From Nageia nagi (Eukaryota; Pinophyta): DNA of 64,000 nucleotides. Below, in pieces: positions 23,660 through 34,759 of the stretch. Each line of letters starts with the position of its first letter. The stretch's first letter is position 1. The notes below the pieces were generated by a model, which was not told the DNA's origin, made no database searches, and worked only from the letters and a program-made list of their open reading frames with translations. The position numbers and the translations under genes are program-made. The stretch spans positions 28,892,001-28,956,000 of the forward strand of contig JBITNC010000002.1 of NCBI GenBank assembly GCA_050084985.1. Direction: 5' to 3'.

Positions 23660-24597
23660 ATGGGAGAATACTTTTTACCCAAACACATTCTTGATGGTTT
23701 CAACTTTCAAATTAGGAAACCACAGATGAAAGTTGAATTACAAGTAAGGAAGATTTTGCAAATAGTGAATGAGAACCTTGTACCTCCTACAAATGAGAAG
23801 GCACTAGAGGCTTACAACATGAAGAATGAGTTGGAAACCTCCATGATTTTTTATGTAATTTTAGATGATGTAATCCTAATGATTTCCTTTTTAATCTCGA
23901 TAAAGGAAGCTTGGGATAAGCTTAAGCAAATCTACCTTGGTTCAAAGTTTTAAGAAGATCTACTATTCTTCAAAAGTTGCTTGAATATCATCAAGAGGAA
24001 GATAAAAATGTGGCTATCTACTTGAACAAAAGCATTGACCTTAGGACCCAACTTGTTGCTTATGGGTGCAATTGGATCAACAATGAGTTCATGGTATTCA
24101 TCATTCTTCAAAGCCTTTCTTCAAAGTTTGGTAACTTTGTGAAGGTAATTGAGACAATGCTTGATGATGATGATGAAGAAGTATTCTCCTCTGAGAAAGG
24201 AAACCCTTAATAAAAAGGTGTTAATTTCTTCTCTTAAAGATAATAACATTACTCTTAGAGTAACCAAAACTCCTTTTAAGAAGAAGTTCAATCATCATAA
24301 GAAATATTATCCTTCTTCCTCCAAAAGGTTTGAGAAAAGAGTCAATGGCAACAATGGGAACAACATCAATAGTAATAGGAACAATAACAATAACAACCAC
24401 TTCAAGCAAAGAGATGGAAAAGGCAAAGTAAATAATAAAAATCCTAAGGCAAATTTTGATGGTATTTGTAACTATTATGGCATTCAAGATCATAAAGAAG
24501 TTTATTGCTATAAAAAGAAAATAAAAGAAAAGAATAAAAGAAATAGAAATGTAAAGAACTTCAAAGGAATAAGAATATTCAAGCTGGTTTTACTATG
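23660..24597 (+). pseudogene. Copia gag remnant
   Basis: The capsid/nucleocapsid precursor that packages element RNA. The ATG at 23,660 opens FNFQIRKPQMKVELQVRKIL and continues through KEAWDKLKQIYLGSKF, a UBN2-type Copia gag. A frameshift near 23,953 moves the frame to LLEYHQEEDKNVAIYLNK and RTQLVAYGC; another near 24,190 moves it to a basic, Asn-rich stretch. The zinc knuckle at about 24,468-24,510 reads CNYYGIQDHKEVYC, with Tyr in place of the second Cys of CX2CX4HX4C, so zinc binding is broken. Length from gag start to knuckle is normal for the family. Confidence 0.88.
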
Positions 24598-24599
24598 AT

Positions 24600-27586
24600 G
24601 CTCTACTCCATATCTTGCACTTTTTCATGTGATTGGATTGTTGACTCTAGTTGCACTAATTATCTATGCTTTGAAAAAGATAAGTTTGAAAACTTTCACA
24701 AGTATAGAAAAAGATGCAGTTGTGATAAGTGATAATTCTATCCTTGAAGTCTAAGGAATTGGGAGTGTCTTGATTCATGGGAAGGTTCTTGAAAATATGC
24801 TTTATGTTCCTAAGCTAAGAATGAACCTTCTCTCTATGATTCAAGTTGCAAGAAAAGGATACTCATTTGAGTTTGACTCTCAATCATGGTGCATTAAGAA
24901 AGAACCTTCCATGTTGGTTAAAGGGTCAATGAAAGATGATCTCTACATTATGGATCAAGTTCCAACAAAGGTGTGTCTTGCTATGAATGTGTGTTTTAGA
25001 AGTAATCTTTGGCACCAACATTTAGGCCACCTTAACCACAAGAGTATTCAAGTCATGAAAGACCAAGAACTTGTGAAAGGTTTGCCTTCAATTTTACCTT
25101 CAATTAGTTTATGTGAGAAGTGAATCCTTGGTAAGATACATAGATAAAGGTTCGAAAAAGATAAGGCAATAAGAGAATCTCAACCTTTTTAACTTGTGCA
25201 TTTAGATTTGATGGGTTATTTTCAAACTAAATCACTTGGGTGAGTATCTTACATCTTGACCTTCATGAATGAATTCAGTAGGATGACTTTTAGCTATCTA
25301 GTTGAGCACAAGGATCAAACCTTTGAGAGTTTTAAGAATTTTAAGACCTTAGTTGAAAATTAAACTAACCTTAACATCAAGATGTTGAGATTAGATAATT
25401 AGGAAGAATATAATAGCAATGAATTTAATGATTGCTATGCTAAGTATAGAATTAATAGGTAGTTTATGATTCCTTACACTTCTTAGCAAAATGGTGTTGC
25501 TGAAAGAAAAAATAGGATAATTATCGAGATGGCTAGGTGCATGTCGGGTAATCTTCCTAGTTTCTTATGGGGTGAAGCAATGAGCACTGCTATTTGCACC
25601 TTGAATAGGTGTCCCATAAAATTCATTTAGGGTAAAACTCCTTTGGAGGCATGGTCAAGAAGAAAACCTAAAATTTCTCACCTTTGGGCATTTGGTTATG
25701 AAGCGTTCTCCTACATTATTTATGAGAAAAGGGAAAATTTAGATAAAAGAGCTAAAAAAAATGCATCTTTATGGGTTATGACAATTAGCATAGAGGCTAC
25801 AAGCTCTACTCTCCATCTTGTAAAGTAATATTCATTTCAAGCGATGTCAAGTTCAATTAACTTCCTGAAGAATATGTTTCTAATGAGGATGTAGATGATC
25901 CAGAGAACTCTTTAGTTGCATATCAGAGGTTTAATATTGATATGAGCAAGTCACCTTAGGAGCAAAATCCCCCAACTCAAAGGGTGACAAGGAGCATGAC
26001 CTTGACCAAATCCTTATTTACCAAGATTGGCAGCAAGCATGAGCCCTCATCTTTCAAAGATGCTTCTAAGCATAAGTGTTAGGTGGAAGCTATGAAAGTT
26101 GAGTATGGGATGCTTATGAAAAATGAAACTTGGGATTTGGTTCCTTATCCCAATGAGAAAAATATAATTGGAAATAAATGGATCTACAAGGTCAAGTACA
26201 ATTTAGTTGAAGATATTGAAAAATACAAGGCAAGGTTAGTAGCTAAAGGTTTTGCTCAGAAATACTATGTAAATTATGAGGAGACCTTTGCTTCCATGGA
26301 AAAGATGCCCATTGTCAGAATTATCTTTGTTCTTTCTATAGCTCAAAGATGGAATATTTTTCATCTTGATGTTAAAAGTGCATTTCTTAATGGTGACTTA
26401 AATGTATAAATCTTCTTGAATCAACCATAAGGGTTTATTATAGAATGCAAATTTTTTGGTGTGCAAGCTAAAGAAGTCATTGTATGGACTTAAGTAAGCA
26501 CCTAGAGCTTGGTACAAAAAGATTTTAGAATACTTTACAAACATTAGATTCTCCAAGTGCTTCTTTGACTTTGATTTATATGTGCTCAATCAAGGAAAAG
26601 ATATGGTCTTGATTCTTCTTTATGTCGATGATCTTTTGATTATTGGAAATAATGATGTAATAATTCAAGAGTGCATATCCAAACTTAAGGTAATGTTTAA
26701 AATGACTGATCTTGGTCTCTTGCACTACTACCTTGGAATGTAAGTATAAGAATAAAAGGATTACACTTATATTAGTCAATCTAAGTATATATCAGACATC
26801 TTATAGAAGTTTGGAATGGAGGATTATAGATATGACATAATACCAGTATCTCCTAGAATCACTATTTCTCTTTTCTCTAACTCTTAGTTGGCTAATGCTA
26901 CAACTTACAGGTAATTAATTGGTAGTCTTCTATATTTGACTATTTCCAGACTAGATATTACCTTTGCAATGAATCTGATGGCTCGATTCATACAAAAACT
27001 ATATGTTGAGCACCTCAATGTTGTTAAGCAAATCTTGAGGTATGTTGTAGGGATGAAAGATCTTGCTCTCAAGTATTCCAAGTTACCCTCATTTGTTCTC
27101 TCAGGTTTCTCAGATTCTAACTATGAGGAAGATAGAGATGATAGGAAGTCAACCTTTGCATATGTTTTTAGCATTGGATCAGATGCTACCTCTTGAGCTT
27201 CCAAGAAGCAGCCTACTATTTCTCTTTTCACCATAAAAGTTGAATATTATGCCATGTATGTTGTAGCTTAGGAAGTTATTTGGCTAAGGCATATTTTGAA
27301 AGAAATTTGGTATGAGCAAGCTGGCTCTTATTTGATTTCTTTAGATAATCAATTGGATATTTTTTTGGCTAAGAATCCTTTGTTCTATTAGAGAACAAAA
27401 CATGTAGAAATCCAAGCCCATTTTATCAAGAAGAAGGTTCTTAATGGCATCCTACACCTAGAGTATTATCCATCAACTTTGAACTCTGCTGATTTGTTCA
27501 TCAAGCCCCTTCCTAAAGCTCAATTTTATAAGCTTAAGGATTCTATCAGGTTGGTGAAGTTGCCCTCAAGGGGGAGTGAATTTTGA
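24600..27586 (+). pseudogene. Copia pol remnant (protease, integrase, RT, RNase H)
   Basis: Protease: DWIVDSSCTNYL at 24,634, where DSG has become DSS. GAG-pre-integrase: LWHQHLGHLNHKSIQVM near 25,008. Integrase core: HLDLMGY, MLRLDN and NGVAERKNRIIIEMARCM hold the D, D and E residues in place. Reverse transcriptase: ETWDLVPYP, KWIYKVKYN, FHLDVKSAFLNGDL and LYVDDLLIIGNN (26,621), so the YVDD catalytic box is intact. RNase H: ILRYVVGMKDLALKYSK, GFSDSNYEED, then SADLFIKPLPKAQFYKLK. About 25 stops break the frame; roughly 20 are TAA or TAG at sites that normally hold Gln. The reading ends LPSRGSEF at 27,583. The element is inactive but its ancestry is unmistakable. Confidence 0.93.
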
Positions 27587-28316
27587 ATTCTTATGATGAA
27601 TTTATGTTTGTGATGATAATTTCATCCCTAGGAGGATTTTATGTTGTATAATGTTGAGTTTGTTGTACATCTTCTTGGTAAGTTTGCTCTACATGAGGAA
27701 CTTGCTATATAGATTTCTAGAGCAAAAGATTGGCCAATCTAGCACTGTTCAATTATCCATGTGTGAGAAATTCTTATTTGTCTTTTGGCACTATTTAGTT
27801 ATCCATATATGAGTAACTTGTATGTGCATTTTTTTATGCTCTACTTTGTACTCATGATCAACACATGTTGAATATATAGCAGGTGATAATGAGTTTTTGC
27901 TTGGCATCTTTATGATGACTTATAATGTACCATTGATCAATTTATAATGGTATTTATTTGATTCATCTATCCTTGTTGATATGAATATGCTGCATCTAAC
28001 TAATCTTGTTATTTGAACTGCTTATGACTTGCAGGTTCTTTGAAATTGTAGGTTACTTACTTCGAGTATGTAAGCTCTTGAAGACTCTTCATGACTTCCA
28101 GGTGGCTAACTTGTTTATATACATTGAAATTGGTTGAGGTTAATGATTGTATTGTAAACCATTTGTTAAAATTGTAAAGTAGTGAGTCTCAAACTAGATC
28201 TATCTTACTTCACAAATATGTAAAAAGTTCTCATATTTGATTGTATCTATTTGGAGGAGAACTCTCTTGCTTTCTCCCTTTCTTCTCTCTTATTCACTCT
28301 ATCCCAATATTGCATT
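27587..28316 (+). other. 3' untranslated region of Copia
   Basis: AT-rich, non-coding. The last 300 bp match, in reverse complement, 58,051-58,345, so this tract is a conserved part of the family. It includes a pyrimidine-rich run (CTTTCTCCCTTTCTTCTCTC) just before the PPT. Confidence 0.7.
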
Positions 28317-28325
28317 GAGGGGGAG
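28317..28325 (+). other. Polypurine tract of Copia
   Basis: GAGGGGGAG immediately precedes the 3' LTR. A second GGGGGAG run lies at the end of the coding region (27,571). Confidence 0.9.
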
Positions 28326-28823
28326 TGTTGGAATGTATAATGCATTATTGTAAAGGTTTGTATTAATCCTCTTTATAAATTCATTAATATTTAAGGGTAT
28401 CATTAGATGCCTTAAGTATTTAAGTGAATATGATAATGTAACTTGTCCTACACTCCATGTCATGAGCATGCCCCTTGGGTAAAAGGGAGTTGCATGTCAT
28501 GGCTTTGTACATTGGGTAAAAGGGTGATCCAGAGGGGATTTTGGCCTATAAATAGAAGGCCCTCTCTTTCTGATTACACACTAATTTGTGAAGTAAAGTT
28601 ATGTTAGAGGATAGTGTTTAAGAGATGAGAATAGGTGGATTGTAAGAATTTATATTTGTGAAAAAGTGAGATCTAGTTAGTGGATGTACTCTTAGTTAGA
28701 GGAACCACTTATATCTTGAGTTATCTTTGTGAGATTGCTTTGTGAGTTTGTTAGATGTGTTTTGTGAGCTTTCATGTGATCTTGGGAGTTTAGAGTTGTT
28801 TATGTTATATTTCAACTCCTTCA
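28326..28823 (+). repeat. 3' LTR of Copia
   Basis: 498 bp, closely similar to 20,164-20,662 with scattered substitutions. Counting them would date the insertion. Confidence 0.93.
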
Positions 28824-28865
28824 ATATGCATAAAATATTATTTAAGTAAATATATTTTCTTGCAG

Positions 28866-29188
28866 TATGATAAATATGGCAGGTATCCTACAAAAGATGA
28901 AGTAAAATTTGCCTTGAAAAATAGTTTTCAAGCCCTAATCTTGAAAATAGCTTCTAAAATTGTAAGTAATATTTAAGTGTTTTTTAATTTATTATATTAT
29001 TTTAATAATTGCTCATAAATTTTTTGGTTTTTCTTATTTACTAATATTTAGTTGATTATGCTTTATAGGGTGAGGAGGGTCAATTGGAGGGTGGCCGAGA
29101 GGAGGGTGACTGAGAGGAAGGGTGGAAAATTGCTAGAATGGATGAAGATGATGAAGATTACACTGGGCATGATCATGATAGTGAATGA
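28866..29188 (+). pseudogene. CACTA Transposase_24-type gene, 3' exons
   Basis: After an acceptor (TTCTTGCAG, ending 28,865) the frame reads YDKYGRYPTKDEVKFALKN, which fits the E..YG+.PT..E+F block that should follow LKQDM at 20,119. A donor near 28,960 and an acceptor near 29,068 lead to a short acidic tail (MDEDDEDYTGHDHD) and a stop at 29,186. A one-base phase error at the join and internal stops show it is not functional. The Copia in the intron is removed with the intron if splicing still occurs. Confidence 0.75.
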
Positions 29189-29577
29189 TGCATTACCATA
29201 CATTTGTACACTCGACATGGACATTTTTTGTTAACCCATTACCATGTATTTATACACTCGATGTGGACATTTTTGTTGACCTAGCCATTACCATGCATTT
29301 GTACACTCGATGTGGAAATTTTTTGCTAATTGATCCTAATTATACACATCTGATTATTAATTTAGTGTGTTATATTTATTTATACATAATGTGTTTTAAG
29401 TTTTATTCTTTTTATGCTTATATTTTTAAATTTGAATGTATCTTTTAATATATTATTTGAATGTATATATTTATATTACAGTTAATGTATTCGAACAAAT
29501 GTATTATACAATGCACAAAAAAAGAAATAAAAAATATTAACAATACATAATTTAATTTTTTTGAATTACAAATCAAA
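29189..29577 (+). repeat. Short tandem repeat, then AT-rich 3' flank
   Basis: Three copies of a unit of about 52 bp (CATTACCATGCATTTGTACAC, then TCGATGTGGACATTTTT) at 29,190-29,330, followed by AT-rich DNA. Confidence 0.7.
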
Positions 29578-29910
29578 ATTTGACATTTTAGGAGTCAAAG
29601 TATTGACATATTTTGAGTCAAAATATTGACATTTTTTGAGTCAACATATTGACATTTTATGAGTCAAATTTATGACAGTTTATGAGTCAAATTTATGACA
29701 TTTTATGAGTCAAATTTATGATGTTTTTTGAGTCAAATTTATGATATTTTTTTAGTCAAATTTATGACATTATTTGAGTCAAATTTATGATGTTTTTTGA
29801 GTCAAATTTATGATGCTTTTTGAGTCAAATGGATGACATTTTATGAGTCAAAATATATGATGTTTTATGAGTCAATTATTTGATGCTTTGTGAGTTAAAA
29901 TATTTACATT
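29578..29910 (+). repeat. Right subterminal repeat array of the CACTA element
   Basis: About 13 units of 25-27 bp, consensus GAGTCAAATTTATGACATTT, all in one direction. CACTA elements carry such arrays beside their termini as transposase binding sites. The same GAGTCAA core is seen near 41,083 and 51,468. Confidence 0.9.
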
Positions 29911-30029
29911 TTGATCGATGTAAGTTGTAATTTATGTGAAACATTACTTAATTTATTGTTTGACAGTACCCTTAGCATCATGTGAGGCATTAAGTAGAGA
30001 CCAAAAAAAGAAAAAAAAATACACTACAC

Positions 30030-30072
30030 CTTGATGCATTGTATGATACAAAATGCTCAAAATGTAGTAGTG
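30030..30072 (-). repeat. Right CACTA terminus
   Basis: Reverse complement starts CACTACTACATTTTGAGCAT and goes on through TTGTATCATACAATGCATC. It agrees with the left end over the first 14 bases with one mismatch. Confidence 0.9.
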
Positions 30073-30151
30073 CATGGTAACTAATTATATTATCGATGCA
30101 AATTATATTTAAGGAAAATATTAAAGGATGAAGTGAATAGGTATATTGCAA
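30073..30151 (+). repeat. Repeat unit, copy B, right half
   Basis: CATGGTAACTAATTATATT to AGGTATATTGCAA matches 11,120-11,193. Together with 11,933-12,053 it restores a full unit and thereby verifies the CACTA boundaries. Confidence 0.88.
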
Positions 30152-30705
30152 CTATGACATACCATTTTCTCCTTTGACACACTAACGATAGTTTTTCCCA
30201 ATTATGAGAAAACTATCTATGAATGAACGAATTGGAAACATACTACAATCCAATCTAGATAACAAAGAGAAGATAAAGAAGAAAATATCAAATACATTTT
30301 TCTAATATGTTGATCATTATGAGATGAAGTAAGGAAGAGTTATATTATAAGCTGAGCTGAATGACCAAATACAAACTTCCCTATCTTACATGATCCAATA
30401 GAGTTCATATTTTTCAAATGGATTGGGGCCTTCAAAATCATCTATAGACATGCAAAACCAAAAAAATTAAATCCTAAAAAACCTCATTTCTACTTTAACT
30501 TCATTATGGGAATATTTTCTATAGGATTGAATGGGTAGATTATATCTCATTATTCTTTTCCACTACTTTGGAATATTTGAACAAGAAAATGAATATCCAA
30601 AATATGTCTGAATATAAAAATATCTTGAACTTGTATTGAATTATGGGATCTTCAAGTATTCCTAGCCATATTTCAAATATGAAAAATTACCAAAACATAA
30701 CATAA

Positions 30706-30915
30706 TATCCCCTGATGATCTGATCTTATTTTCATCTAGTGTGAAGAAATCTCATATAAACCAAAATTCACTCCATTTTTTCATAAGCCCTAGATTCCCA
30801 TGCCCATTTTCATGCCCATATACAGAATAATTCACTCCATCATCACCTCTCTATAATTTGCCAACTAATATTTTCATAGAACTGAATACAACACTAATTA
30901 CATACAATATATGTT
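30706..30915 (+). repeat. Dispersed repeat, copy 1
   Basis: CACTCCATTTTTTCATAAGC onward, through TGCCCATTTTCATG and ACTAATTACATACAATATATG, is repeated at 32,690-32,880. A 60 bp sub-block (TGATGATCTGATCTT to AACCAAAAT) is also repeated nearby at 31,032-31,085. Confidence 0.75.
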
Positions 30916-32689
30916 TGAAATTATACTCCATTTTAGGAAGCTTCCTAGAATCCAAAGCATTCTCAATTGTAATATAATATCCCATGAATTTGAACTTGGA
31001 CTCTCCATAACTATGTGCCTACAACCCCCTAATGATCTGATCTTCTTTGTAGAGTGTGAAGAAATCTCTTGCAAACCAAAATCATTCACAAACCTTTAGA
31101 CTTAAATTGCACTTTCAACTTAAGAAAAAGGTTAAACCTATGGATTTACTCACCAAAGATGTGAAGTTATTGGATACAACTTTGAAAAATGACACATTAG
31201 TTGATATTGAAGAGTTATGAGTTAAATATTTATTTTCTCTTGTAGGCTTTTCATGCTCTCCTCCCATTGTAATCTCTACAGTATGAACACTCTTAATTGT
31301 AATTGTAATTGTAATTAACATTTAGTGTTAGTGGTATCAGTAATGGAAAAGTAACATTATGTATGTAATCATAGATAACTTCTTCTTCTTCTTCTTTATT
31401 GACAAGCTTATTTATGGAACCACATGTTTGAGGATAACTAGTGCACAAAATAAATTTTAAACCATGACATATTTAAGGATGATTTTTCTTTTACAATACA
31501 CATATTTTTTAGGATTTTTTCATTTGCACTTGGTTCATATATTCAAACAATAAAATGTAAATATATAAGGATTATCAACACTATAACATCTCTAGGTTGA
31601 ATTAATTGTTCATGTATGAAGTTATTCCAACCATCTATGAAGTATGTAGAGCCATTGAAGTAGTATAATGTGGCATACCATTTGAACCCATAAGTGTTTT
31701 CTAGAACAACATGTCTAGTATCATTCCATTGAATTTTTTCAGCGTAGTGCTAGGGAATGATCTGCATATAGTAAAAGTAATATTTGAAATGACAAATTAA
31801 GTTCATAACATTTATCATCATGTTTTGTTGCAATCATACCCCATGAAACCCTCAACATAATAGTCATATAGTGGTACTTTTTGTACTATTTTTAATGAAT
31901 GATGCATCAGATTTAGAGGATAAACTTACCTATAAGATGGCATACCAATTCATCAGTCCTAAGGAGTCAAGTTTTTTCCAGGATTCAAGGTGGACCTCAA
32001 TGGAATTTATCAAGTGGTACAACCCCTCAACATAAGGGTACAACTTATGGGCCTTATGAGAAAACCTATAACTCCATTATATGTCTTTTGTCATTAATTT
32101 CTTCTCTGTAATTTTATTGGCTATCAAAGCTTCACCTTTGTTACATTCCATGGAAGAAAAATAATGTAATGAAAGCAACTATAATAAGTAGTGAATGAAG
32201 TTGGAAAAAATTCTTTATGGGTGAGAAGAGAATTTGGAACTTATGGCATTGAAGATGTAGAAGCAAAGTGGTTACTTGAATGCATGCAATCCTCATGAAA
32301 AGTTGTGTTTATCCTTATCATATCATCCATCAGTCTTAGCTCAAAACTACAATGCATGAAACAAATGGTGCTTAAGTTGGATGACTTCAATAATATTCCA
32401 TATATAACTACATGTTCTTATCTCATCCACATCTACGTACGATATGTCTAAATATCAAATATTAAAATATTATGCATGTACTTCAATAATAATGAAAAGC
32501 ATTTGAATTATACTCCCCTAGGTATAGTGAGCTTTCAAACAAAATTTTACATTTGAAGAAATAATTACATGTATACCCATTAATGGTGGTGGGTATTACT
32601 GAATCCATATCTAGGATCTACCTCTATAGAAAGAGAAGCTTGATGGAAAATAATTCTCTTGATTAAGTAAGAATGTTGAATCCTTATGT

Positions 32690-32880
32690 GTAAGAAATCA
32701 CTCCATTTTTTCACAATCCCCAAATGCCCATGCCCATTTTCATGTCCATCTACACATCTTTGTAAATTTTGTACCCTTCATATTTTTCTCCACCATCACT
32801 GCTCTACAATCCACCCGCTAACATTTTCACATAATTGAATATAATACTAATTACATACAATATATGTATGAACTATATTC
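32690..32880 (+). repeat. Dispersed repeat, copy 2
   Basis: Partner of 30,706-30,915 in the same direction, with small indels. Confidence 0.75.
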
Positions 32881-32954
32881 CTCTAATAGATCCATTGCTT
32901 CCACCTCTCATTCCTATCTAGTGAGTGTTACTCTAATATCATTACCCTCTCATG

Positions 32955-33060
32955 TTTAGGGTTTAGGATATAGGGTTTAAGGTTTAGGGTTTATGGTTTT
33001 AGGTTTAAGATTTAGGTTATAGGGTATAAGGTTTAAGGTTTAGGATTTAGGATTTGATAT
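32955..33060 (+). repeat. Short telomere-like array
   Basis: About 14 degenerate TTTAGGG or TTTAAGG units. It directly precedes the GGATCCCATTTT cluster. Confidence 0.8.
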
Positions 33061-33064
33061 TAGT

Positions 33065-33235
33065 TCTTTAAAATGGGATACCATTTTAAAAAAATAAGGA
33101 TCCCATTTTATAAAAAATGGGATCAGGTTCCACAACCATAACAGGATCTCGATTTCTAAATTGGGATCCCATTTTATTTTTTGGTTTGAGAACCCGAAGC
33201 TAAATGGAATCCTATTTTATATCAAATGGGATCCT
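33065..33235. repeat. GGATCCCATTTTA cluster
   Basis: Six or so copies of ATGGGATCC or GGATCCCATTTTA in alternating orientation, able to form nested hairpins. It is related to 10,660-10,765. Confidence 0.8.
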
Positions 33236-33289
33236 GTTTCTTCCAAACTCACCATCAACCCACCCATGTGCATTTTTAGTGGACCCAAA

Positions 33290-33500
33290 TTTGTGCATAT
33301 GCCCTCTACTTAAAAATCTCTATAACCTTTTCAAAAAATCCCTTTTGGTATATCCTACAATCATTCCAGTCCATAAAATTGTATTACATCATACTAGAGT
33401 CTTTTTAGAAAATCCATTTTGTGCATATCCTTTGATCATTGTAGTCCATGAAATTGTGTTTGCATCATGCATATTATCAAATAATTCTTATTCCTTGTGT
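33290..33500 (-). pseudogene. PPR fragment, two truncated repeats
   Basis: Minus strand: ELFDNMHDANTISWTTMIKG then YAQNGFSKKTLV, a clean open PPR core, followed by NTILWTGMIVGYTKRDFLKR, the same part of a next repeat. The intervening half repeat is deleted. No further PPR sequence flanks it, so this is an isolated scrap. Confidence 0.85.
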
Positions 33501-34017
33501 GTTTAAATTGATCTTTGCAATATTTATTACTAGACTAAATATATATTATTCTTCCATACTATCTTATTCTCAATGTTGACATGTGCTTGTACCTAGAAAT
33601 CACCAATTTGATAATATGCAAAGTGCAATTACCCCATAAAAAGAAGAATAAATAAACTAAGGGTAGATAATATTTATCACAATAAATCAAGAGCTAGTGA
33701 CTAGATTCATGCAATGGAGTTTAATGAATCAAGAAGTTGAAAAGGATGCAGGTCATACCATAAATATATCTAATGGTGAAAATATTTTAAATGAACTTAA
33801 CAATTCTTTGGTTAGCAAAGAAGGTATGCAAACTGCATAAAAACTTTATTATGATGTTTTTGACTAACAATTATCATACTATATGGTATAAAGTTATTTG
33901 GATGGTGTCTAATGTATAGGTATTGATGTCAAGTCATCACACACTTCAAACTCTCAAAATCGATGAGCAAAAGGTCCAACAATATTAGCAATAAAATTGA
34001 ACAATACATATAAAATG
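33501..34017. other. Spacer, possible decayed 5' part of the next gene
   Basis: AT-rich with a weakly coding-like stretch at 33,690-33,830. No family can be assigned. Confidence 0.35.
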
Positions 34018-34400
34018 GAGATTATTTCCAATCTACATGGATAACCCATTAGAAAAAATGTTACAAGATTTTCATCTCACTTAGGGATGATAATGAGGGA
34101 CTTATCTTTATTTCCCATAAATACTGGAAAGAACTCCCAATAAAAGTTAAAAATAATTGTTGGATAATGGTTAAGTTATAAGGTAACTTAGTAGCCAAAA
34201 ATTTTTAGAGTATACATTTTTTAATATTTATGTAAATAGTGCATCTAATAATATGTTAGTTTGATGCAGCAAAAATATGTCATTCTAGAAACAATGAAGA
34301 AATGGATCATGATGATCATGGAAAAACTATGGTGTGAGAATAAGCATCAACTTGTGAAAAGGTACTATGATAAGTATGATAATGAAATATATAGTATCTT
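34018..34400 (+). pseudogene. Transposase_24-type exon, left arm of an inverted duplication
   Basis: The plus strand reads RFSSHLGMIMRDL, then YWKELPIKVKNNCW, and after an intron-like gap QKYVILETMKKW, KHQLVKRYYDKYDN. This matches the Transposase_24 order: R....G.++R....P......W..+P...K......+..+F..., then ..+l..+...w+..K..L...yy.ky. Bases 34,018-34,322 recur inverted at 34,434-34,738. The later exons lie at 36,540-37,935. Confidence 0.75.
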
Positions 34401-34433
34401 TTCATAAGTTAATGCATATAGTGACATCATTAT

Positions 34434-34738
34434 TTTTTCATGGTCATTACCATCCATTTCTTTGTTGTGTCCAAAATGATATATTTTTGCTACATCAAAA
34501 CAACATCTTAATAGATGCAACATTTACATAAGCATTAAAAAATGGATGTTGTGAAATGTTTTTTCTACTAAGTTACCTTAACCATTTTCCAGCAATTATT
34601 TTTAACTTTTATTGGTATTTCCTTTTAGTATTTATGGGCAATAAATACAAGCTCCCTCGTTCTCACCCCCAAGTGAGATGAAAATCTTGTAGCATTTTCT
34701 CTAATGGGTTGTCCATATAGATTGTAAATTATATGCAC
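34434..34738 (-). repeat. Inverted copy of the Transposase_24 exon
   Basis: Reverse complement of 34,018-34,322 with moderate divergence and a few indels; the spacer is about 111 bp. Transcription through it would give a long hairpin RNA. Confidence 0.85.
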
Positions 34739-34759
34739 TTTATCTATGTTACTCGACTT

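Larger units (their letters stand above)
20164..28823 (+). mobile_element. Ty1/Copia LTR retrotransposon, decayed
   Basis: Two LTRs of 499 and 498 bp start TGTTGGAATG and end CTCCTTCA. PBS, PPT and gag-pol appear in standard order, with integrase before reverse transcriptase, which defines Copia. The flanking 5-mers TTATG and ATATG differ at one base. It sits within an intron of the CACTA Transposase_24 gene, in the same direction. The leader between PBS and gag is about 3 kb, much longer than usual. Many stops and at least two frameshifts mean it cannot encode active enzymes. Related LTRs occur at 53,079, 57,459 (minus) and 63,326. Confidence 0.93.
12054..30072. mobile_element. CACTA (En/Spm-type) DNA transposon with nested Copia
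   Basis: The left end CGCTACTACATTTT and the right end AAAATGTAGTAGTG are terminal inverted repeats with one mismatch (CACTACTACATTTT in the right copy). Both ends are flanked by CAT (12,051-12,053 and 30,073-30,075), the 3 bp duplication typical of CACTA elements. The interior carries a TNP2 C-terminal remnant on the minus strand and a Transposase_24 gene on the plus strand, the usual two-gene set. An 8,660 bp Copia element lies inside; without it the transposon is about 9.36 kb. Subterminal arrays (GCATCAA-like on the left, GAGTCAAATTTATGAC on the right) would bind the element's own DNA-binding protein. The TNP2 core is missing, so it cannot act alone. Confidence 0.92.
30152..32954. other. 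Interspersed-repeat region without a recognisable gene
   Basis: No coding family was recognised on either strand. It contains the dispersed repeat below, a (CTT)n run at 31,380-31,397, a short GTAATTGTAATT tandem at 31,295-31,318, and AT-rich DNA. The frame at 31,115 and its neighbours are too short and featureless to call. Confidence 0.45.
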
